A DNA stretch of 64,000 bases from Acestrorhynchus altus (lineage: Eukaryota; Chordata; Actinopteri; Characiformes; Acestrorhynchidae), in the NCBI GenBank assembly GCA_034509495.1, contig CM067507.1, forward strand, positions 26,402,385 through 26,466,384, read 5' to 3'. This document shows, in pieces, positions 37,788-48,600 of the stretch; the first letter of the stretch is position 1, and each line of letters starts with the position of its first letter. The notes under the pieces were generated by a model. It ran no database searches and was not told where the DNA came from. It saw nothing but the letters and a program-made list of their open reading frames with translations. The position numbers and the translations under genes are program-made.

Positions 37788-40700
37788 TCCAGAATGATGA
37801 GGGGGGCATAAAGAGTGTGCTGCCTGACTCCTGGACTACATTCCTGAAGGCACGTGTGATGTGTGGAACAGCCAGCACTCCTCAGCAGTACAACAACATC
37901 AGACGAGCATTTGTGTTGATATCACAGCATCGAACTGGTGTCATGTATGGACTCTTTTCCAATGTGTGGTGAGTGGCTATCAGGCATTGATTTTATCTGT
38001 TCTTTATTTATTAGATAAACTATTGTGCAAAAGTCTTAGGCACCCAAGGAATATATTATAAACCTTTGTTGGCAATATGTGTGTTTATGATTATAAAAAC
38101 ATCATATAACATAGAATACAGTGGCAGTTTGGCATCGCTGGAGTATTAGTTCTTTTGTGAGCCAATAAACATTTACTGCTGAGGCCCAGCTGCCCAAAGA
38201 ATCTTAGCATAAAGGACATCCTAACTGATAGAGAGACTGTTCAGTGTGATTATAACTCAATTGCTTAAGACTGATCTCCCCAATTCCCACGTAGCTAGGG
38301 TATCACCCCCATACAGTATTTATATAAAGACTAGCACATGGTTCCACTGAGCAAACTGCTTATGTTCAACATGCTGCATTGTCATTGGACAACTGGATGT
38401 GCTTGAAGGAAAGCATTAACTACCATTTCATTTATGTCAGCTAACAATTGGCCATGCTGGCTAGCTCTGGGCCCAGGGACAGGGTGAGTAGGACCCCTAG
38501 AGTGACCTCAGAGGTAGTGAGGCAAAGTATATGGCTATAAACTGACATGCCAAACCTATGAAATAGCAATATGTAAATTGATCATGAAATGCTACCTCAG
38601 GTGACAGCTTGGGAGAAACCACACCTGCATAAGCTGTAAGAGGTTTGTGAGACTGATCACTGCTCAGCATACTCATGTCAAGGTGATGTGAATTATCAGA
38701 GTTCAAGTGAGGAATGACAGTGGGTGTCAGATGGATGGAACATTCCATTTCCAAGTTGTGCTGGCATTTAACATTACTTGTAATAGTAGGCATTAACACC
38801 TACAGTGGACAGTGCAGTGGCTGCCCACGAGTGCTTAATGATCATGACTGCCAGCATCTGGCAAGAACTGTTGGTGCAAACAGACAAGAAGCTGAAATCA
38901 CATCTTCGTTCAGTACAGGCATGTCAGTGTATATGACTGTGACTTCACCAGTGGTAAAAAGAGATAAATTGACTTTTATAAATATACTTTTCTTAGGTGC
39001 CTAATTTTTTTTTTGCAGTATGTATTTTTGACTTCTGATGTGAATGCTACTGTACATGTTTGAGTGTTTAAGAGTAAGAGTAATTTACACCTTTGCTTCA
39101 TTTTCTACTTCTGTAAAGGGATACCACAGTAGTGTGTGCATATTCCATTGAGGAAATTGACCAGGCATTTGCAAGATCTAAGCTGAAAGGCTACAGCAGC
39201 CCACTGACTGGACACCGACCTGGAATGGTATATACACTCACATGATTCACATTGACATAAAATATATCTTTATGGCTGCAAGTGGCTCAGCTGTCTAATT
39301 TGTGCTAGCACTATGATCGGAGGATTGTAGATTAGAATCCTAGGTCACACTGTTTGCCATCAGTAGCTGGAGTTCGAGAGAGCAAAATTTCCCACGCTCT
39401 CTGTATAGGTGGCTAGATTGTGCTCTCTCCCCACATCAGACCCAGTGCAATGCTGGTCAGCACAGACACGATGGCTACCTAGTAATTATGCAATTGCAGT
39501 GGCTGGCTTTACATTTATCAGAGGAGGCATGTGCTTGATTTTACCCTCCTAGTGTCAGGAGCATTGTATCTGAATAATGCTTTTAAATGTGCAGAAATGA
39601 CCTAAAATCATAAAAAAAGATTAAGTAAATAATAGGTATCTGCTGATATTTAGATTAAGTATTATGTATCTTACAGTATATTACCTTACCCACGATAACA
39701 GTTCTTAATTTATTAAAACGCACAGTAACTGCTGGTTTTCTTCACTCAGTGTACCTCAAAGAACAATACAGCAGCTTTGAACCCAAAGACTCTGGCAGTG
39801 ATCAAGGATCATCCTGAGATCGAAGATGTGATCTGGCCAGTAGGAGGTGCTCCTCTGGACCTCCCCATTGATGACCACTTTACACATGTAATGGCAGACA
39901 CTGTGCTGGCCGTCAATGATGAGCACTACAGCGTTATCTACCTGGGCACAGGTGAGAGGGAAAGTTTTCTGCATTTAGTTTAGAGAACCTGATTATTACA
40001 GTTCTTTGAACATTGTGTTTTTAAAATTATTTGTATCAAATGATAGCTTGTCTTTATCTCACTATAAACAGAACAATACAAAGGGTCCAAAATGATCTTC
40101 TCTTGTAAAACATACATTTTTCTAATATAAGGTTTTGTGAGGGTGCAATGTCATTTTTTTGGTCCAAATCCAGTAAGAAACAATGTGGATAGGCTTTTTT
40201 ATGTTTATTTTACTGCAACCTTACTTCACTGCCATGTATAAAAAGCATAATGAATAACCTACCTTCCCTTATTGCTCTTAATTATTGATTTTTTTTGTAT
40301 TGTTACAGAACAGGGGAAAGTCCTAAAGGTGCTTCACACTAATGCAGAAGCTTTCATCATATCTCAGTACTCTCTGTTTCACAACGAGGGCCCCATCATT
40401 AACATGGCCATCGACTCTCAAAAGGTACACATTTGTTCTGTTCACCCCTTAAATGAAGACCTGCAGACATAAACCAATTTTAAGCAGAGGCTTGTCCTAC
40501 TCACACTATATAAAGGATGAACCCACACTGGAGGTTAGAAGTGGAACTGTAGCATTGTAGCCAGGAGCTGTCAGAGAGACAGAGTGGGAACATTAGCTTC
40601 AACCTAGTGAATCATGCAGATATCATATCCAGTCCATGTTTAACAGGGGCTCCAGATGGCTCTTTTTTCACCTGCTGTCCATCTTATTCTATACCAGGGT

Positions 40701-42923
40701 CACCTGTATGTTGGTACTGCAATGGAAATTCAGCGTCTTCAGTTAGCCGACTGCAGTCGCTATGGACACACCTGCCGTGACTGCATCCTCTCCAGAGATC
40801 CTTACTGTGGCTGGGACTTGGCCAAAAGGAAGTGCCTAGCAATTCCATCCAACTACAACATCACAACAGGGTGGAGATCTATTATATTTGCATTAACATA
40901 ACACTGCATGAATGGGTGTTTTATGTGAGTCTAATTGAGTTTGATCAATAAACATACATTATTCAAAAGAAGGCATATCAGCATTGATGAGTAGTAAAAA
41001 AAAGGTAAAGAATTAACTAATTTTACTCAGTCTTGTAACAAATCTACCCTAAAAAAGCACTCACATTTCTTAGTTATCAGTTATCAGTTACCAATATCAG
41101 AAATGTAGAGAAAAGGCAGCATTGTGCCATCTTCACTGCATTCACATCATTGTGTTTTCATACAGAGGATTCATACAAGGCCTTGACCAGTCCAACGCCT
41201 CTGTTTGTGGGGACATTACTGGTGAGTACTGCAAAAGAAATAACAAATCAGGGGGAAAATAAACATTGTCTTATTTTTGCTACTGCAAACGTACAATATG
41301 TATGCCCAGTAGCTGTGTGTGCCCTCTTGACATTACATCCTATAAATACAGAGCTTTGTTTTAAGTCATGCAGTTTTCTGACACTGCAAAATTTCTTAGG
41401 ATGCATACCAGGCAAAAAGAGGTCACCAAACACATGCAGATGATTTATAATCTGCTGAGGTGATCAGCAGATTCAGCTCAAAAGTCTCTAAAATATGTAA
41501 CTCCAGAGCTTTTGTCAAATTGCTCTTTAATTCAGAGTGAGAGAGTCTTTTAGGTAGATTTAGCCATATAGCCATATAGTCATATAGTCACATATGGTCA
41601 TGTAGTCATATAGCCATTGCCTCAAATGGTTAAAACAGAACTCCATTGATTTTACAACATTGCTGCATAAATAAGTGTTAGAATGTAAACAAATGTGTTC
41701 AGAGCAGTTTTATTTGAAATAAGAAAATTCTGGAAAAAAAAAAACATATTAAATCAGAACTTTTCACAGTGGTGGCGAACACAAAAACAGATGTTCACAG
41801 TGTTTAATGTCTTGGAAAGCTGTCTGACAGAGAGCTATTATGTAAAATGGTGTAATGTTTTTTTAATGAAAAAGAAATACACCAAATATATATCAGCCAT
41901 TAACAACAATGACATCTGTCATTGATGTGGGCAAGAATCTGAAGCACTCTAACAAGGATCAAATTGTGAGAACATCTTCAAAACAGCAGACAAGTCTTGA
42001 GGAATGATGAAAAAATAATCCAAAGTCATGGATCCACAGAACACCTTCTGATGTCTTGTGCAGTCCATATCTCAACACTTTTGAACTGTCAGGGCAGCAT
42101 GGAACCTACACAATATATGGCTAGTGGTGGTCCATAGTGGGTTAGAAACACAAATAAGGCCTGAATTCTCACATTTTTATTGTCAGAGAAACAAAAGCAA
42201 AAATAATTTCTCTTTAAAAATAGAATTTAGTTTTCTTGTGAGCAATTATGGATTCTATATTCTATAAACTGGTGTGTTGTGAGATGGAAAAGGTTAAGAA
42301 CCCCTACACTAAGGGATGTGTGTAATTAAAGAAAAACACGTTTTAGACATTGCAAATCCTGGTTACTATTCCTACCATTGTGAGGAAATGCAAGTTATAT
42401 TTTATTAATTATTAATTGCCATCAATTCGATTCAGACTCCTAGCAACCATATGGATAGTGTTCCTCCAGAATGTCCTATCTTCTGTTTGGGTGTTCAGGC
42501 ATCAGAATGGTTGGCTTATATTGCGACAATTGATCTTTTTTACTAACTTATCAAAACCCTCTTTGTCACACAGCAACTACAAAGCCACGCAGCACAGTTC
42601 CTAAGGAGGTCCAGGTGGCAAAAGATGGACCAGTCTTTTTGCCTTGCCCTGTTCACTCCTATCATGCCTCATATGTGTGGGAGAAGGACAACTGCGTGAA
42701 GCGCTACCCCTGCACCATCACCGGATCATCCTGTGTGCTGGCCCCAACCCTCGAGCTGCCACTGAAGGAGGGTGTGTTCCGCTGCATGGCAGTGGAGAGC
42801 GGCCTGAAACAGGAAGTGGTGTCATATAGGCTGGTGTTTAACAGTGGAACCCTGCCTGTTTCCCCAGCCACAACACTGATCTTGTCTCTTCTACTTGCAG
42901 TGGCTGGCTTCTGGCTCCTGTAG
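29046..42923 (+). CDS. sema7a: Semaphorin 7A (GPI-anchored semaphorin), 14 coding exons
   Basis: Exons: 29046-29124, 32308-32447, 32884-32946, 33919-34014, 35432-35537, 35732-35839, 37412-37551, 37793-37968, 39119-39227, 39750-39951, 40309-40424, 40698-40870, 41166-41221, 42574-42923. They sum to 1914 nt (637 aa plus stop). All splice phases agree, every intron is GT-AG, and the count equals the 14 exons known for mammalian SEMA7A. Order: short signal peptide (~1-15); sema beta-propeller (~20-455); PSI domain (~464-510, with RDPYCGW at 478-484); one Ig domain (~525-605); and a hydrophobic C-terminal GPI signal (~618-637). The family acts at the cell surface through integrin beta-1 and plexin C1 in axon growth and immune regulation. 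The human RGD site is not present: the equivalent place reads CMNDEGG (C243 onward, across the exon 7/8 junction). The exon 12 donor (acaacagg|gtggag) is the weakest junction. Introns carry SINEs, a Tc1-like element and a hairpin. Confidence 0.95.
30073..30096. repeat. (GGT)8 microsatellite
   Basis: Eight GGT units followed by a G-run at about 30099-30106, within sema7a intron 1. Confidence 0.95.
30308..30361. repeat. (CA)n microsatellite
   Basis: About 27 uninterrupted CA units in sema7a intron 1. They follow a gcgcgcgc-type alternating stretch (about 30285-30295), so the whole purine-pyrimidine alternation is longer. Confidence 0.97.
30504..30648 (+). repeat. 145-bp near-perfect inverted repeat (hairpin) in sema7a intron 1
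   Basis: Arms 30504-30555 and 30597-30648 are 52 bp each and match at 49 of 52 positions when one is reverse-complemented. One of the three differences would be a G:U pair in plus-strand RNA. The 41-base spacer contains its own 8-bp stem (gcgtgttt at 30569-30576 with aaacacgc at 30582-30589). No target-site duplication is obvious at the outer edges. It could be a fold-back MITE or a hairpin RNA precursor; sequence alone does not decide. Confidence 0.95.
31445..31765 (+). mobile_element. tRNA-derived SINE in sema7a intron 1
   Basis: An A-box-like tctgtagcgcagtgatctaa (31455) and a B-box-like gcaggttcacatccc (31502) are followed by the family body agagagagcaaaactggcca. Same family as the copies at 10415, 39268 and 47525. 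The gagg-rich 3' part (ggaggaggcacatgctag) also matches the 39268 copy. Confidence 0.75.
34556..34935. mobile_element. Degenerate DNA-element copy in sema7a intron 4
   Basis: Contains tctgacctaaatcaaatcct and a 'gcatcgagctgaggtggggtg' type segment, then 'atctcactaacacttttgtc ... gaatgcaatcaatc'. This wording is shared by long members of the TATATGGACAAAAG group of fish repeats. Termini not preserved. Confidence 0.4.
36076..36145. repeat. (ATT)n microsatellite
   Basis: About 23 uninterrupted ATT units in sema7a intron 6. Confidence 0.97.
36264..36528. mobile_element. Non-autonomous DNA element, TATATGGACAAAAG family, in sema7a intron 6
   Basis: Left end cactatatggacaaaagtat (36267) and right end tgtccacaaacatttggaca (36503) are inverted relative to each other. 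Internal words gcatttagagataagagagt and actggatggagcatttcaca match the other copies. Confidence 0.7.
37733..37786. repeat. (TG)27 tract abutting the sema7a exon 8 acceptor
   Basis: Twenty-seven uninterrupted TG units end six bases before the exon (atccag|aatgat, exon starts 37793). The usual pyrimidine-rich tract is therefore replaced by alternating TG. Confidence 0.97.
38021..39020 (+). mobile_element. Decayed Tc1-like element in sema7a intron 8
   Basis: Left terminus tgtgcaaaagtcttaggcac (38026) is inverted relative to the right terminus cttaggtgcctaattttttt (38993). That defines a ~1-kb element flanked by TA-containing sequence, as expected for Tc1/mariner. Inside, the plus strand at about 38815-38900 reads CPRVLNDHDCQHLARTVGAN, which resembles the second helix-turn-helix of fish Tc1 transposases (GRPRKLNDRD...L.R.V..NR). 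The catalytic domain is missing, so it is an internally deleted, non-coding copy. Confidence 0.7.
39268..39615 (+). mobile_element. tRNA-derived SINE in sema7a intron 9
   Basis: An A-box-like gcaagtggctcagctgtcta (39277) and a B-box-like tagattagaatcctagg (39329) are followed by gagagagcaaaatttccc and gctctctccccacatcagac. An A-rich end lies near 39612. Same family as the copies at 10415, 31445 and 47525. Confidence 0.75.
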
Positions 42924-44565
42924 GCTCACCCTGCCATCTCAGGGTCCTACTGGAGAGAATGGAAGGGAGGTTTTATACCAAGGTTAGGTTCGCAGAGAAT
43001 GAGCGCATACTAGGCTGTCCAACATGGGAAAACCAGAAAACATCAGTTCTCAGTGCAACCTATACTGTGCTTTTATTTGTGATTCAAGCAGATAAAGGGA
43101 TTTGTTCATCACCAAAAAGCATAGAAAACACCTAAATGTGACCTATTTGCCAAATACTGCATTATATTAAATTTCAGTGACATGAAAATCCTGAAATTGC
43201 CATGCTGTTCAAATATTTCCTGATATCAGCCATAAAACAAGCACTCTTGGAAATATATATTCACCTATCTAACAGAAAGGGTTTGCACCAAATAGCATTA
43301 TGCTTTTTAAGTGTTACTACTTTGCGAACCTAGCCTAAACAACAAAGAAGCAGGCCACTTTTAGTATATACTTATTCAAGATATTCAAACCTTTTCAATT
43401 ATGGACATCTGAAGCTGAAGTAATGCTGTAACTTGCAAAGTATCCTGTAAAAAGTTGGGGTTTTTTCCACATACTGAGGTAATGACAGTTTTAAAGCCTT
43501 AAGAACATGTATGGGACCTCTCCCTAAGCACAACTCACCGTATGAGGATAAGCTGCAGAATCTGACTTGGCTTATTGTATTGTGTTGGGTCTTATTTTCA
43601 ATGTGTTAGCTTTTGCTGGCCATTGGCTGGAAAGAAACCGTATGGGCAGATGTTACATACAAACGTGTCACTGTGTAAAAATGGCATCATTTCAAGGCCA
43701 TCTGTGCATTTCTCTATGATTACAGAGGCCTGTAGTGTTTCATAACTGTGCGCTCATGTGTGATTACATTTTTTTCCAAATGAAAAGTATTACATTTTAA
43801 AACATGTGAAATGATGGCCAAATAAGCTTGAATAGACTAACTGTAGACTTGCATTTTGTAGTTGCTGTGAAAATAAGCTTGTGCTTAATCTTACTTATAT
43901 TGCTAATGCTCTGCATATGCTGATCTCCACCATTGCTGCCTACATAAATGGAAAGTGGTTATGATGGTTTTATAGTCATTGTGTCTTCAGAGTGTCGATC
44001 ATTTCATCCTTTGGAGATTTTTTTATTTAATTGCATTTTATCTTTTTCACATTGGTAATTGTTTTAATGCTACATTTCTGCTCAAGTAGAGAAACACATA
44101 GAAGAGAGCTAAAGAAGAAGAGAGTCAATCATTAGAGTTTTTTTTTTTTTTTTTTAAATTGGAGCATCCTTTATTGTCTTATTCCCTGGTCAAACTCTCC
44201 CAGTGCAACTGACCCCATGTGCCACTTATGTGCCAGTTATGTCTTTAACCTCATTCATTCATTTCAGCTCAGTGTATCTCAAAAATCAGAGCAAATAATC
44301 AACACAATAATATTTAAAATATTAATTACTAATATGAAGAATATGTACTGTGTGTTGATTGATGTCAGTTATTTTGATTTTATGGTAGACATATTTGATG
44401 TTAATGTTGGCATTATTTTGATTGATTGTGAAAAAATGCTTTTTGCCCACCCCAGTCTAACCAAACACCTCGTTTTGCACATATTTCAACAACCACATCC
44501 AATCTGGATGAAAATTCCTCTGTTAAACTGGCCCAAATGTTAATAAAAATAATGAAAAAAAATCT
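42924..44565 (+). other. Likely sema7a 3' UTR
   Basis: About 1.6 kb without exons. The first convincing AATAAA after the stop is at 44542, followed by an A-rich and T-rich stretch. A T-run lies at 44141-44155. The true cleavage site is not provable from sequence. Confidence 0.45.
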
Positions 44566-47524
44566 TTAACTGGTATTTTCAGTGCATTTTTGCCATAATA
44601 ATGGGAATCAATATGTAATGTTCACTTGTCCCCCAGGAGCACAAAAACGCAGGATGTTTAGGAACTGTTCTATTAACCACAACCATCTCAAAAGTATCTT
44701 TATTTCCAAACAACTTCTTCACAATTCAAGTGAACTGGCTTTTGCATACATTAAGTCCTTTCTTCAACACTGAGATGAACAAATTTAAGAATATTCATAT
44801 ACATTTGTATCTAAAATTTATCTTCAAAGCATTCTAATCCAAATCCCAATCCAAAATTGATATATCTGGGTGTTGAGGCTCCCTTAGTACACTAGAATGA
44901 TTCTCATATCCCAACTTCTTATTCTAACAAACAGGGAGGCCTTGCAAAACAGCACTATTTGTGTTCAACTTTGCTTGCCTGCAAGCCTTTGGAGATGGTT
45001 CCACTCATCACTGTGACATGCTGTCACATGCTGACGGCAATACCTATGTCAGATTCTTACTTGTGAAATGTAAATGAAATGAGGTGGAAATGCCATTACA
45101 CCAAAAAAAAAATGCTGGGTTAATTGTGTAACAGAACACATGATGAGTTTTACTGACACAGAATTGCTGGGTTATATGAATAACCCAACATAGTGTTTAC
45201 AAATATATAGTTCCCTCGGTCTAGCACTGAGTTGTTTTTAACAACGTTTCATATTTTAACTTAACAATGCTCAATAAAAATGAAATTCACATATTTTATT
45301 AACATGTATGTTTCTTCTCAGCCTGTATAAATGCTGGAATGTATTTTTTTTTACTTTTAAAGATAAGAGAAATAAAATCAGAAAATAATATTTTATAGAG
45401 ACACAACACTTTGCACTTTGCATTTTGAACAACCCCTTATCTAAAGAAAAATGTACCACACATTAAGAAAAAGAGCAGTGATTTAAGGTCTAGTCTCATC
45501 TATATATTTTTTATTTGTTACACTAGTAACTCAGCTAGTAGGTTTATGTTAACTATCCACTATAAAATGATTAAACACATAAATATTAACATTTCCTCAA
45601 CAATTACTTAATATTCAGGTATAAACCAATAAGCATCAAAAGGGGCCAAAGCTTTCCAGTAAGACATTGGAAACAAATGTTGTAACAAAGTTTGTTCATA
45701 GCAAGTTATAACAAGTTAATATGTTAATAAGTTATAGAGTTATGGCTCAATGCTGCTGTTTGCAAAGATGCAGTGTTTCTCAACCCTGTTCCTGGAGGCA
45801 CCAATGCTTCACCTATTCTGTCTGGGGGGAAAACTGCCTGATGTAAAGAATGTACAATGAAGATTATTCACTTATAAGTAAAATGTGTGGGTTGGAGACT
45901 TGTGTTTTTTTGTTTGAGTATCAGAATAATTATTGAGTACTGTGTATCCTTCAGTTGCTGCCATTCAAACGAATGTTGCATATGTGATATTGGTAGATAA
46001 TTAATTCATTCTTGAGCAAATGCATTATTGAAGTTGTCTCACTAGAACTTCAGAATAGAGAAGAATTGTATTAATATAAAATAATCAGATATGATGGATT
46101 TTAACAGATTTATACATGTGGAATTATCATCTTTTACTATATAGAGACATGGATGTGATACAACCAAACACATAAAACCTAAAATGTAAATGTATGAGAC
46201 ACACAGTTCTCATGTGACTAAAACATTAGGAATTAAACATTAGCTAGTATTTGCTCCTGTAGCTGAAATAATGTTGACTTGGAGGTTTCTTAGCCATCTA
46301 TTAGTCTCTGTCATTGACTATGTGAATGATTTTCCCACTCCTCCATGCACAATTCTTTCAGCTATGTGATGTGACGTTTCAGTAATTTTAGTGTTAAGTG
46401 TTTAATTATCACCTTCATTCCTTACTATTGTTAGAATGAAGAGCAAATGTTCATATATTTTTAAATGTTAAAAAGACAAAGGTTTTCATGGAGTTATTTA
46501 TGTTTTTTTTATTTTGTGTGTGATATGGACCATGATCCTTTCTGAAATAATCTGTTAAACCCCCTCAAGGTATAGTGATTGTACCTATTTTACTGATTGG
46601 GTGTAACTGTGTCCAGCTGTGGTGGTGGTGTTAACTGTTAGTTGAGGCCTGGCTGTTGTTCAGTTTCTGTTATATTCTCTATGTGTGTATGTGTATTCTA
46701 ATCGCTCCAGTAGTACCCTGCGAAGTGGTCAATTTTTTAGACATTTTAAGCATGATTCCATGAACTGATAATGAACAACAGTTTATCACTTTGCTGGAGG
46801 TTTACAGCAAAGTTTATCCATAATTCATTGCATGTCTGTCGAAGACTGTGTGTCATTCATGTTTGACATTGCAGAGAGTTTCAAATGAACATGTTTAATC
46901 GACTGTATTTCCTTACACCATGTGCTCAGTATATATGGAACATCTGTTCTATTTGTCTGTTTTTCTGTTGTGTTAGTAACCTTTTCCAGTCTTTCTTCTG
47001 AGGTCTTCAGGAATCCCCCTTCTCTCTTCTTTTCTGACTGGACAGTCTGTTCACTCTGATTTAAAGGCCTAATGATTTAGATTGGACAGGGTTGGCCAAA
47101 AGCAGTGCTGGTTGTTTACTGCAGCCCTCACAGCAGTTACGAATCAATAATCCTAATTAGTATGTAGTCAGTATGTAGGGAACATTTGTTTGCTGCTTCA
47201 GAACCCTACATAATTGAACGCAGCATCTGTATCAATCAATGCCCTTAGCTTTATTACCATCACATAGCCCCATTTATTGGCTCAAAATGAATGCTCTAAT
47301 AATTAAACTTAATTCTTTAAAAAAGTAATTGGAAATTGTATACAGTATTTTATTGATAACAACCTTCTGCCTTTAAACAGAAAAAATAACAATTCCTTGT
47401 CCAAGATACATGCTGTATATAGAAATAATGTTTACATTAAGCAAAGATTCTTTAGCTGTCAAAAGATCTACAATTACACTCCCTCATCTTAATAAACAAA
47501 AAAATCATTCTTCAAAGAACCATC
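44566..47524. other. Intergenic, nothing coding recognised
   Basis: AT-rich. The stretch 45110-45235 contains 'tgctgggttaattg' and 'aataacccaaca', which look like inverted ends of a small fish repeat. 45775-45820 (tctcaaccctgttcctggag) resembles a dispersed repeat. Neither can be bounded. No exon is supported. Confidence 0.45.
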
Positions 47525-47840
47525 TATAGGCTCCGGGTGGCTCAACAGTCGAATGTAGTAGAACTATGATCCGAGGTTCAAATCCTGGGACATTCTGTTT
47601 GCTATCAGCAGTCGGAATTTGTGGGAGCAAAACTGGCCATGGGTGGGTAGATGGAGCTCTCTCCCAACATCACAATTACAGTGATGCTGGTCAGCACAGA
47701 CATCTGTTAGCTGTTGTCTGTAGCTGTAGCTGGTCCAGGGACATGTGTTCATTACCCCCTAGTGTGTACATGTGAGTGTGTCATTGTGTGTGGATGGGTG
47801 AAATGCGGAGGACATGTTTCGATTTGCACCCTCACCGTTT
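47525..47840 (+). mobile_element. tRNA-derived SINE with the shared gtgtgtggatggg 3' tail
   Basis: Head tccgggtggctcaacagtcg (47532) and B-box-like gaggttcaaatcctggg (47573) are followed by gggagcaaaactggccatgg and ctctctcccaacatcac. The 3' section (47765-47815, tgtgtggatgggtgaaatgc) is similar to the tail of the repeats at 925-1205 and 52129-52230. Confidence 0.8.
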
Positions 47841-48299
47841 TCTTTACTTCTGTGTCTAAGTTTCAGGTGCAGCAAGGGTGAGGCTAACTGCTGAACAGGG
47901 GCATTACTGTTTACAAGCTTCTGCCTGCAATTGCTGGCCACTGCTGACCTATTGATTGTACTGGGTCAGCTTTTTCTTGTGTTACGTGAAGGTGTTTTCA
48001 GATGTGATTAGTGTATTGTTGTTAGGCATAGCTGTAAAGCATTTATTGTTTGAACCAGTATAAGCTGTAGGCATAAATAAAAACTATACTAAAGCAGGCA
48101 AAAACCCCTGAGACTCTCTTAAGATATTCGACAGCAGCAGGTACACAAATGATCTCAACATTCAGAGTTTGTTACAAAACATGTGAGGATGTCTTCCTTC
48201 AATAGCCAAGGGACAGTAAATAGGAGTAGTTCACAAGGGATATACACTATAAAAAACATCACCGCATGATGACTGTCTGATTGATTTGTTTCACTGGTT

Positions 48300-48600
48300 T
48301 ACAATCAACCACAACATTATAACCACTTTCTTGTTTCTACACTACGTAATTTTACCAGCTTCACTTACCACACAGGAGCACATTGTAATTCTATAATTAG
48401 ACTGTTGTCCATTTGTTTCTCTGTATACCTTGATCTGTGTTTTTAACCCTGTTCTTCAAAGTTCAGGACCCCACAGGTCCAATACAGAGCAGGTGTACCC
48501 GCAGGTGTGTGTGGCGGGTCATTCTCAGCACTGCAGTGACATTGACATGGCGGTAGTGTATGTTGTATCTTACAAAAAGGGTATATAAAACAGCTGAATA
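48300..48600. mobile_element. Dispersed repeat, 'gatcagccataacatta' family
   Basis: Starts with caaccacaacattataacca, continues with ttgtccatttgtttctctgt and accctgttcttcaaagttca (as in the copy at 16208-16735), and ends with gtcattctcagcactgcagt (as at 7860). Confidence 0.6.

Noticed and set aside
41555..41620. Short CATATAG-type tandem repeats that could be mistaken for a CRISPR-like array
   Set aside because: Units are 8-10 bp, imperfect and without spacers; simple-sequence slippage in a vertebrate intron.
42420..42545. Possible SINE fragment (gccatcaattcgattcagac)
   Set aside because: It looks repeat-like, but there is no second copy in the window and I could not assign a family or edges.
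43975..44160. Poly(T) run at 44141-44155 as a Pol III terminator
   Set aside because: No upstream A/B boxes or RNA gene; it lies in the sema7a 3' UTR region.
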